Origin: Diphasiastrum complanatum
Taxonomy: Eukaryota; Streptophyta; Lycopodiopsida; Lycopodiales; Lycopodiaceae
Assembly (NCBI GenBank): GCA_029204225.1
Contig: CM055106.1
Span: forward strand, 38,342,036 to 38,406,035
DNA: 64,000 nt
Direction: 5' to 3'
Both the position numbers and the translations under genes were made by a program. Below, piece after piece: positions 24,401 through 36,400 of this stretch. The stretch's first letter is position 1. The number at the start of each line of letters is the position of its first letter. Under the pieces are notes generated by a model. The model was not told where the DNA came from. It saw only the letters and a list, made by a program, of their open reading frames with translations, and ran no database searches.

Positions 24401-27400
24401 GTGTACATCACATGCACAAACATACCTGCACATTAATATACATTTGTACAAAGATCCACAAACTGAGCTGTTATCGATTCTTCGGGGGTGAAGGGCAGTC
24501 TCCATCATAAAGAAGGCCAGCAGTAGCCAGCAAGGCCAATCAAATGGAGTCCTAACTTCCTCATAGAAGAATTAAGAAAATTTCACATGTCATCACTTCA
24601 GGAAGATCTAACTAAAAGCATAGCTGGTGGCCAAGTGCCTTAAAGTCCCTAAATAAAGGATGAAATATGGGGCCAAGTCCACCAATAGAGATGTGTAGTT
24701 TATATGAAGGTCCTTGTGAGAATATGGGCTCTAAATGAGGACGTCCTATTTGTCCAGCTAAATGTGCATCTCTACAACTAAATTGGCCATTCATCTTCTG
24801 TTCCATTTTCCAATAAACTCACAAATTGAAAAATCCAAGAATAAAAATCTGAGAGGGCTCAAACCCTTTGCCCCCATCTTAGTCAGTGTCTCTCAGTCGA
24901 CTGGTTCATTACCATGTGCCACTACAACGTGGATAACGAAGCTAGTTGGGCAGAATATCATCCTGAATATGCAACAATCAAACAGAAGCAAAGCATGTTT
25001 TGCAACAGCATATGTACCAGTGTCAATGAAATTGCGAAACCAAAACAATTAAAAGGCTTCTCTAGACACATACATACCTTCTCCTTTTCTTCCTTGTCTT
25101 TCTCAGGATCGAATGTAGTAACAATGTTCTTCACTTTGTAAACCTTCCGGTGTTGTTTATCCACTAAAGCAGTTAAAAGACGATGTGATTTGGAAGTCAA
25201 TGATGATGGCATGAACCTCATCTTGCGCAATAATCTGCCTTGTGATTGTAATATACTCTGTAGAACACATTTCAAAAGAGTAAATATGTTCACAGATAGA
25301 GAATAATTGTTGTTGATGACATCTAAGCTATGCATCCCCAGAGCATAATTGTAATATACACACAAGAAAAACACGTAAGCAACACTTCAAAAAAGGCATG
25401 AATGCTATTTGCAGGCTACAGCTTAATTGGCATTCAGCAGGAAAAAATTTACATATTTCAGAATAAAGGAAAATAGAGATTTAACTGATTTATTGTTAAC
25501 TTACGCAATGCACATTCATGAGGACAAAATGAAACAAAGCAAGCAACATATACTTTCTGATCATTCACATGCATGAATTCTTTATAAACGGCTCAAAATT
25601 TAGAATACTACTTTAGGCATAAACATATACTATTTGAAAGCTTGACTCCTGAAACTTGATTTTAAAATTTCTACCACCAACAGCAGAAAATTTGCAATTC
25701 CAAATCAAAGCCTTGGTTTTGCTGCATGTTCAGAGGAGAGTTACAAACACCCTGCCAGAGAATCACATGCATGCCAGAACTTAGAAGTGCCTCTATGTAT
25801 ACTCATGCAATTGATTGATTTATGAAACCAGTCAAATATACTGCGCATGCATCATGCCCTTATCATTCAAGTAGGAGAAGATAATTTTTCAAGAAAAATG
25901 ATCATATCTTTTGAGATTGGCACTCAAGTTATATAGATATACAATGCTGCATGCTTGTTAACCTTCATCTTACAGTTAGTGGATTGCCAATTCACAAGAT
26001 AGACCAGTGTGTGAATATCCTTTGCTTTTTTCCAAACGTGTGTGCCTCAAGTGAGCTACCATAACATAAGCATATACAATGCACTTATAGATCATCAACA
26101 GAGCAAGCATAATAAAAAAATCAGTCTAGAGACCATGACGTAATCAATTACATACGACACACCAACATTTGATCCCCTTATTGGACACAGCAAGGGCACG
26201 ATCCTGAACAAGCTAGCAACAATGTTTTGAACTTAGTTGACCTTTGTACAGCAAAAGGCGACATACTAAGAAGAATAAATTTACCACCTTTGGATGACGA
26301 ACAAAAATATGAGACTGGTCCTGCTGGGCATCCTGTACAGATAGATCCAGAACTTCGTTTCCAATCAGCAACTGCATGCTTCCATCAGACCATTTCACAA
26401 ACCGAGCATTGCTCTCATACTGCCAACACATTGCAGAAATGGTCTTATATAAATGTGAAGCAAAACTAAATATAGGCAATATACCAGTCCATCTGTATCA
26501 TGTATGACAGCAATCAACCAACTTGAATGGTCTGTGAATGGCAAACTAACATAAGCATGATGGTTTCCAAAATTCCTAGCTAAAAGCTGCAACATCAATT
26601 TTGATAAAAACTTACAGAAATATCAACAAGCCAACATAAAGCAGAAAAATAATGCAAAGCAAAAGACGTGACAAGAGCAACAAATAATATACCACTGAGC
26701 TTGCATTTCTCTCACCACTTAAATTGAGCAACTCGCTGTGTAATTTTTTCAAAATCATTACGGTGTAAACAATATAACTTCGTGATGTCTCCTAGACTTC
26801 ACCATGGAGTCTCATTTGCTGAACACACTTAAATAGCATAACTGACTCACCATATTTACGCATACATATATTAAGAAGTTACAATTCAATAACTCCAATT
26901 TGCTCGGTAGTTGGTAATTAATTAGGTCTCCTCTTAAATTTTAAGCCATGTTCCTAAAACTTTTGGGACCCAAATACTACGTGCCATTCATGTTTTATGC
27001 CACAGTTTTTTGCACAAGTACACTGACAATAGGCGAAAAGGCAGCAAGCTCTCCATAATTGCTTGTAAAAATCTTGGTCCCAGGTTCCCCTTGGAAACCA
27101 AGATGCATACATTGCAGAACTGCTTGTAAAAAAGCCACTTTCTTTCTTTGCATAAGAGATCTATGGCCTGTGCCCAATGCTACCCATAAGCTCATGAATG
27201 GAAACATTTGACAGGTGCAACCTACTTTAGTCCAAAAAATGCAATGTCGGCCAGTCACGGACTTTACTTACTCTGATCTCTTTTTTGCTAGCAAAATTCC
27301 TCTGTCATCCATTCAACGGAAAGTCTTTCTAGCTAAACATAAATGATGAAGTGGTACAACTGTTGAAATATAATGCGTATTTTACCCCTAGTGGCTCTAC

Positions 27401-30400
27401 GCACTTGGATGGTTTTATGTTATGCATTTGTCTTGGGGGAGGGGAAATTTAATTGTAAATTTGGAAACTTCTAGATCATTTTCCAGATTTTTTATTGAGG
27501 ACCTTAACTTGAAAGTTGGCTCACTTTCTATAAAGCAATCAATTTTCAGAACAGGAAGCATAGTTGGACAGGTGGTGATACGAGGAGCACAGCCATAAGT
27601 AGGGCGCAACTTCTGTAGGGAGATCCAATCAGGTGCAGAGTTGATCTTGTGAAAGGCATAGCAACGCCATACTATGTGGCAAAGACAAGAACTGGGTATT
27701 AGACAAGTGGCATAATGCCCTAGTCAGATCTGACAAGGGTGATGAGTACAAACAAGGAGAGTTCAATGATTGAGTGTGCACGTAGCATGCTCAAGGCTAA
27801 GGCTCCTTTTGAGCTGAAGCTATGCATATTGTTGTATTCTTGCTAAACAAGAGCCCTACGAAAGCAATCGAGGGAATCACGCCTAAAGATGCGTACAATG
27901 GCAATAAGCCAAAGGTGGGAGTACTTCAAGTGTTTGGATGTACTGCTTATGCACAAATACCCGAGGATGATAGGTAGAAGCTAGCCGCAAATCTGTCAGG
28001 TGTATATTCTTGGGATATAGCAAGGAAGCAAAAGCGTACATACTGTTTAATCTCAAGACCATAAAGAAAATTCTGAGTAGAGATGTTGCTTTTGATGAAG
28101 ACGAGGGAGGAGCATGAGAACAATGGTAAGAGTGAGTATCTTCTACTTATTGATTCCATTAAGCAGATCTCAAAGGAGCCCAACCAAGAGACCTTTCAGA
28201 CTCGAGCAAGAACAAGAGCAGTAGACTGATGCGACGCAAGTGGAAAAGCCAAAGAGGGCCAGAGACAAACATTGGGATACATAATCACCACCTGCATCAC
28301 CTCCCCCTTCGAAGAGTCTACCAAGGTATTGGCAAACAATCAAAGATGGAGCGATGATGGAAGAAGGTGAAATGTAGCAGGGAAGGTGCGAGGAGATCTT
28401 AAAGGAAACCCATGCGACATGAGAATCAACAGACAAACTTTGCACTTATGATGTCTATTACTATACTTTAACGCTTGATGGTCTGTTACTATGGTAAATT
28501 GGGAGCCATACAGGTAATGTCTCCACACTTTCAAGGCATGAATAATTGCAAAAAGCTCCTTATCGTAGGTGGAATACCGCCTTTGAGTAAGATCTAGCTT
28601 CTTGCTTTCAAAAGCAACCGGTCTACCATTCTAATATAGGACTGCACCTATAGCATAGTCACCGGCATCTGTTTCAAGTACATACGGCTTGTTAGGATCC
28701 ACTATGTGTAAAATAGGTGCCGTAGACACACAATATTTGAGGTTCTCAAAACTTTGATTCATCTCTTCAATCCAAGTAACCAGAGGACAGAATTTACTGT
28801 GACAGCTAGTTCTTTCTGCCCCTTTCAGGACATTTGTCAAAGGTACTTGGCTTCAGGAACTTGACGGACCTTATTTGGGTCAATTTCCAAGCCATGGTCC
28901 GAAATAACATCACCGAGATAAACCAACCTCCTCTGGAAGAAAACACATTTGGACTCCTTGGCAAAGAGCTTCTCCTATCTAAGCAACTTTAAGAGAGTCT
29001 TGAGATGCTCCCCATGCTCTTCCAAAGTCTTACTATAGATGAGAATATCATCTAAGTAAACTATGACGAACTTTCCCAGATATGGACGAAGAAGATCGTT
29101 CATCATCTGCTGGAAAGTTGCAGGAGCATTAGTCAAGCCAGATGGTAGAACTAGAAACTCATAATGGGCTAAACCCGGTTTTTTCAACGTCCTCACTCTT
29201 TATTCGAATGTGATGATACCTTAATCGTTAATTTACTTAACTTATTAAAGTCCACACACAAACGAGTGCCTCCGTCTTTTTTATTAACTAAAATAATTGG
29301 GGCCTCCCAAGGGGACTTACTAGGCGTTACATGGTCCATCTTAAGCTAATTTTGCAATTGCCTATAAAGTTCATCCTCTTGGGTAGTACTCATCCTATAA
29401 GGATAAAATGATATAGGCGAGCTACCAGAAAGGAGTTTAATACCAGAATTAACTCCCCTGGAGGGGAGAAGACCCTCAAGAAAATGTTCTGGGAAAACAT
29501 CGTTAAATTTTTGTCTAAGTTTCCTAAAGGTTTCGCCTTCCAGTGAATTTTCTTGTTTTAGGTTGTTAGACATTACGCTAATTGCATGTTATCACTTTGT
29601 AGATTGCATTCCTCGATGTATGAATTACAATCAACCATATCCATGCATTTAACTGTTTCTAAAGCAGAAAGTATATAAGGAGAAGAAAATTCAATGAGCG
29701 AGCCGTTATGCAAGAACGACAAACTGTGAGTTACAAAGTTTTTCTTCAACGACTCATTCCTCTCATGGAACCACTCCTTACCAAGTATTACATCTACTTT
29801 ATCTAGATTCATAATATGAAAGTCTAAGTTGTCTTTATAGGTTTGTATTTGAATCGGCAAATGAGGGACTATCCGGTCCATTATTGGCTTTCCGCTCCCA
29901 TTGCCAGCTTCACAACATATCGACGGTCAGTTTGCTTTGTTTCAACCTTTAGCTTCTGCAACAAGTTAGAGTTAGTAATTGTGCATTCAAATCAAATTGG
30001 CACGGCTTGGCCACCAACAACCCCTCTCATCCGAATGAGGTCGTGAGGGCCAAAAACAGTCATGTTGAAACAACAATGCTCACACACAGAATTACCAGCA
30101 AAGGAAAGAGCAATACAAGATATGCTAGAGTTACCTAGCGTCTTAAAAGATGCCCCTTTAGCCATCCTTTTCTTCGGACAATCCTTTGTGACATGACCTA
30201 GTTCCATGCAGTTGAAGCACAGATTGCCGCTTCTGGCTCTCATAAAGGTCTCATGATCCATGGTAGGTCTTTTCTTCGATTTACCAGAACCAAAAGGTGC
30301 TTCCTTTGCCTTATCTTTCTGTTTCTTTGGAAAGAATGGCTTCTTACCCTTTGCTTCGGGTAAAACACCATGCTCAAGCTTGGCCATTATACAAGTTATC

Positions 30401-33400
30401 GTATATCCGGGCAAAGCAAAACGCATCTTCGAGGGTAAGAGCCTGGTTCCTCCTAACCTCTAGCTGATAATCTCTAGGTAAACCAAGAATGAAATGCGAT
30501 TTCACTAACAAAGGGTCTATTCTAGTTGCAAAATGAGAATAAACCTCTTGAAATTCTTGTAAGTACTGATCTAGGGGCTGGTTCCCCATTTGTATCCTCA
30601 CATACTGACGATAAAACTCAAAGTCATCTAGGATGGGAAGGAAGGCCGCCTTGAAGGCCTTACAAAAATCTTACCAAGTTCTAGGTGCCTCAGACTTACC
30701 CCTCAAATCCTACCACCAAGTAAAAGCTTTACCGTACATGACGGCCAAATTGATCTTGTTGTCGTCGGATGAATCGTGCATGGAGAAGTGACGAGTTCCA
30801 CCGATCAATCCACGGCAAGACCACTTCAGGGGTTCTATCCTTTTTTTCCCCAGCAAAAGTCTTAGAAGTGAACAAACGTTGATGCAATAGTTGCCTTTAA
30901 CTGCATCAACTCCTTTAACTCTTGCTGATCCCGAGTGTGCTTTGCTTGCAAATTGACAATCTGTTGTTGTAGATTGTTGATAGGCAACAACAACGTATCA
31001 GAATCAGAGGTAGAGGTAGATGTCATAGCCTCGGGAGTAGGAGACATACGTTGAGTGGTAGGACTATCACAAGCTCAAACTTGCTGGCTACTCTTCAATC
31101 AAAGTGGTATTGTCCATTGAGCGTTTTGTGGGGCAGGTTGGTTAACAACAAACTGTTGACGTGGGGATGGATATTGATTTGGTGTAGGTGGTCTTGTTAG
31201 AAAAAAAAAGGCCAGATCTGAGGAAAAACAAAAAAACGGCGAAGCCGAATCCTGGCATCACGAAAAATTCTCCGATATGAGAATGCTATTTCAAGAGGAG
31301 AAATTGTGTATGGTCACTTTCCTTAGTCAAAAAATTGTGTTTTTTTAACAGTCGTTCGAACGTAAGAAACGCGTTTCGAAACAGGCTCGTTTCGAACAGG
31401 GCATTTCAAACGTGTTTCTTTGTTCGAAATGCGTTTCGATGCAACATTAGTCTTTAGGTGTTACATTAAATGAAATATGTAGAACAACTAATCAGACAGA
31501 TCTTGATTCTACCAACAAAGCGCGCAGTTTACTTGACAAAGGATGAGAAAGAAACGAACGCGAACGCGAACTCGAAACTTTTCTATTCGTGACCAACTTG
31601 AAAAGATTCGCGAAGGATTCGTGAAATTTGTCTTGCAGTCAACTCGAAAGATTCGCGAAACAGTGTCTTGTGGAAACTCATGGCTTTCTTGTTGAAGCTC
31701 GAAAGATTCGCGAACAGAATCTTGTCGCGAAATTTTATGTTTCTTGTTCAAGCTCACCTGTCGCGAAACTATCTCGAACAGTTCGCGAAATATTCTAGCT
31801 TCCTTCAAGCTCAAGAATTGTCATATGTCGCGAACAATTCGCGAATGACGAAAAATTCGTTTTTTGACCAATAATTTATTGTCTAAATGGTCTTGAGTTG
31901 TTTCATACTTCCGCATATAGTATCTTACTTCCGCATATGATTTCTGCACGCATATTTAGTCAGAATAAATACTGTTCTATTAGTACATAGATCAGATAAA
32001 ATCGCGATTGAAGACACTGATATTAGTTTGATTATTCGAACTCGCATCGTGTTCTCTGTGGAAGAATAATTACTATTTTTCCTACAGTGGTATCAGAGCA
32101 TACGGAATTAAAGTTGATACAGTAGTATCTTCGCATCCCTCTCAACATTCTTCATACATCCATCAGTAAGCCGCTTTTTGGAGCTTATTCAGAATTAAAA
32201 GATGTCGTCGATCACCAATATTCAAGCTAAGATCACTACAATCTTGGACCCAGAAGGTTCAAGCTACTTGATTTGGAAATTAAAGACTTCACTGTTGTTG
32301 AAGGGCGAAGGTCTATGGCAGTGGGTAGAACCAATTGAGGAGAAGCCAGAAGCTACTCCTGGCAAAGAACTTCGAGAATGGAGTTTAAAAAATGACAAAG
32401 GTATAGCCATTATTGCGTCATCAGTGCATGACAATATAATGCTAGATCTTACATCAATTTCAAACGCAAAGGATTTATGGGAAAAATTTCAAACCAAGAA
32501 CAAGACTCGATCTCGTAATCAGATCATGTTTTTGGAAGACCAATTAACTTACCTGCAGTGGGACGGCAAAGACCTGAACACATTTGTGCAAAAGATTAAA
32601 GATCTGTTTATTTCCTTGCAGAATTCTGGTGCAGAAAATACAATTTCTAAGGAAAAACAGCTTAGTTATTTTCTTCGAGCCCTACCCAATAGATTGTTAT
32701 CAGATCTGTAGCTAAGCTAGTCAATACAGGCATGTCAGTAACCTTCACAAAGAACTCTTGTAAACTGTTCGAGGAAGATTCTAATAAAAAAACAGGTCCT
32801 GATGGAGAAAACAACAGATACAAAGCAAGGTTGGTTGCTAAAGGATTTTCAGAGAAGTATGGGATCGACTACATTGACACTTTCTCACCGGTAGTCAAAC
32901 ATACATCAATTCGCTTGTTATTCGCGTATGCAGTGGCTCATGAGACACTCATTGACAATGTGATTTTCCACATAGATCACACACTAGACATTTTATCGAC
33001 TAGGAAAAATCTTAGCAAACTTTTGAGTTGCTTTGTCACTCTTAGCATGCACTTTTTCCAAAGCTTTCATCTTTTCATCAAATTGAGACTGCATCTTGTC
33101 GAGTTGCATCTGTTGCTTTTGACCAAGCGAATCATTCTAGAATCTTTCGAGAATCAGTCATAAATCTTTCAAAAAAATTTCGACTCTGAGAAATCAGAAC
33201 CTTTTTGAATATCAACCGTCAAAACAAATGGATTCTGTTACAAAAAGAAAAAGGCCAAAGGATCTATCCTGTAACAATATAAATACATGTGCACTTAAAA
33301 ACTGCTTTCCTGCACGTAGAATTGGAAGAAGACTTATTCATGGACCAACCACTTGGTTTTGTAAGAAAAAAAAAATCCAGAATATGGATGTCACATGAAT

Positions 33401-36400
33401 AAAAGCATTTATGGTCTCAAACAGGCAGCGAGACAATGGTATAGAAAGAAGGACGAAGCACTACGTTCCATAGGCTTCAAACCTCTATTTGCTGAATCAA
33501 ATGTCTATATCAAACATGTCCAAAATAAAATAATCATTTTAGTTGTTTATGTTGATGACATGCTTATCTTCTCAAGAAGAGATAAGTTAATTTCAGATGT
33601 CAAAAGAGACATTTCTGAAATATTTGAGATCGCTGACCTAGGAGAAGCTAAAATCTATCTAGGCTTGCAGATTGTGAGAGACTTTGAAGGTGGTAAGTTG
33701 TATCTTCACCAACAAAAGTACACTCAAAAGATCATTAAAGACTTCAACATGCTCGAATGCAAGGGTGTGCATACTCCCATGATACCTGGAACAATACTGA
33801 GCAAGGCAGATTGTCCGCAGACTCTCGAGGAAGAGAAACGAATGGCCAAAACATCCAATCGTAGGCTGATTGGATCATTGTTATATCTAGCAGACAACAC
33901 CAGACCTGATATAGCGTTTGCAGTATACAGGCTGAGCCAATATAATCAGATTCCAGGATCGTTACATTGGAAGTTGGCAAAGAGAGTACTACAATATCTC
34001 CAGGAAACGAAAGACTATGGACTGTGTATTCGAAGGAAGTTGGATTTCACATCGAATCTTACAGTGACGCAAGCTGGGCATCCATGAAGGATGATAGCAA
34101 AAGTATTTCAGGAGGTTGTAATCTAGCATCTGGCGCAGCCATACTCTGGATTAGCAACAAGCAAACAGCAATAGCTCAATCTTCCTGTGAAGCCGAATAT
34201 GTAGCAGCAGCCAAGATGGCAAACGAGCTGATCTGGATTAAACATATATTGGAAGGATTTGATGAATCTAGATCTAAACCTTATGTCTTGTTAATGGATA
34301 ACACTTTAGCAATCTATCTTACGAAAGATCTTGTATTTCACTTGAAAACGAAGCACATAGCTATCAAGTATCATGTGATTCGGGACTTAGTCGAGAAGAA
34401 AATATTGAAGACAGTCTTCATACCCACAGAGGAAATGACACCTGATATCTTTACAAAGCCACTAAGTAAAGCTTTGTTCGAGAAGCAGCAAAGAAGATTG
34501 GGGTTAATCCAATTGCCACTTTGAGAGGGAGCTATAGAACAACTGATCACACAGATCTTGATTCTACCAACAAAGCGCGCAGTTTACTTGACAAAGGATG
34601 AGAAAGAAACGAACGCGAACTCGAAAATTTTCTATTCGTGACTAACTCGAAAATTTTCACGAAAGATTCGCGAAATTTGTCTTGCAGTCAACTCGAAAGA
34701 TTCACGAAACAGTGTCTTGTGGAAGCTCGTGGCTTTCTTGTTGAAGCTCGAAAGATTCGCGAACAGAATCTTGTCGCGAAATTTTCTGTTTCTTGTTCAA
34801 GCTCACCTGTCAGGAAACTATCTCGAACAATTCGCGACCTGTAGCAATATAAATACATATGTACTACTCGTTGTAACTCACTCAATCAGAGACACAACAG
34901 CGAGATAAGACAACAAGAGATGTATATTGACGAACCAGATTCAGAGTTATAAAAATTCGTTTTTGATCAATAGTATCTTATTGTCTAAATGGTCTTGAGT
35001 TGTTTCATACTTTCGCATATAGTATCTTACTTCCACATATAATTTCCGCACGCATATTCAGTCAGAATAAATATTGTTCTATTAGTACATAGATCAGATA
35101 AAATCGCGATTGAAGACACTGATATTAGTTTGATTTATTCGAACTCGCATCGTGTTCTTTGTGGAAGAATAATTACTATTTTTCCTACAAAATAGCCATT
35201 AAGGTACAACCATTAAAATATAATGCGTAATTTACCCATAGTGGCTCTAGGCACTTAACATAGTTTTATGTTATGCATTTGTCACAACAAAACCTCATTC
35301 TAGAAATACTTAGCGCTAGAACTATGTGTGAGAGATATGCTCGTCGCTACATTCTATCATTCATTTGAGGGAAAGTCTTTCTAGCCAGGCATACATTTTG
35401 AAGTCGTACAACAACCTCATCCTAGAAATAGTTGGGCATTAGAACTATGTCTGGTAGATATAATGTTGTAACATTATTTGTATGAAGGCACGACAAACTG
35501 TGTCATCATTTTAGAAAAGTGTATTCACTTTTTTAGGGCCAGGTTGGTTTTTTTAAGCACAGTTGTTTTCTAAATCCATGTAATTTATGATTCCCTAATG
35601 TTACAATATCTTCTTGAGTCATAAAATCCAAGCATAGATACCTGTCCCATACCTTTTGGTACGGAACGTATCATTCTATATGTACAGAACCCAAAAAAAA
35701 ACTATTTTAAAACATAAAAAATTTGTTGTGGAAGAAAAAATTCAAATGCTTTTGGGAATGTGTTGAACAGCATTCCATACACTACGGAACTATAGACCCG
35801 AATACTCAGCCTATTTGCCCTTTTTCCAACATGGTATTAGAGCTGGCCATCTACAAGCCTTAACCATTTGCAAATGAAATTGGATGTAGTCACTTTCTAG
35901 TGTTCACCAAGGGAGTGTTGCGGTATAGTTGCGCATCTGCCACATGGAGGGAGAAAGACTCATTGTCCTAGAAGCAAATGGAGACTGCACATAAAGAAAT
36001 GTTGAAGAACAGATGAGGGTCCCAGGGTACTAGTCTTTTTGAGTGGGTACCGGCACATGGAGAGTGACCAAGAGACTCAGGGTGCTGAGATTCACGTACC
36101 CAACCCGTTTTCCAGAAAGGAGTCGGGGTGAATTTTCCACAAGAATGAATTAGTGCAAAACCTTATGTATGGTTGTGGGTCCAAAGAACTTGAGCAAGGA
36201 AGTTAAGACTTCCAAAGGTGAGATTCCCAGGAAAAAGAACAAATCACGCTCCAATGCTTAAAACCCATGAATAGACTGAAAAGGGCCAGATCCCCTGTGC
36301 ATCACAAGAATGACTTCAAGTGTCAACTGGTTATGCTAGAATTGAGAGGCATTTGGAAAGGGCGCAGACTACATGTCTCCAAATCTAAATACAGTGTTAG

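Larger units (their letters stand above)
19788..25077 (-). other. LEO1: LEO1 intron 7 (5,290 bp), transposon-bearing
   Basis: GTATGT..TTACAG. Holds a GA-rich tract (about 20036-20340), a Gypsy RT scrap and a degenerate Copia on the minus strand. The part from 23.7 to 25.0 kb shows only short AG microsatellites (23937-23959, 24068-24080). Confidence 0.85.
31478..35189 (+). mobile_element. Non-autonomous Ty1/Copia element with both LTRs and 5-bp target duplication
   Basis: 5' LTR 31478-32086, PBS 32088-32099, gag 32202-32711, broken RT 32800-34090, RNase H to 34524, purine tract 34523-34530, 3' LTR 34533-35189. AAATA flanks both ends (31473-31477 and 35190-35194), so the boundaries are real. 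Protease and integrase are absent, the RT is split by a foreign segment (about 32990-33300), and RT and RNase H are in different frames. Inserted on the strand opposite to LEO1 transcription. Confidence 0.93.

Noticed and set aside
25258-25374. Upstream extension of the LEO1 exon 7 frame
   Set aside because: The LEO1 motif starts at LQSQGR after a clear acceptor at 25258; the upstream residues are intron translation.
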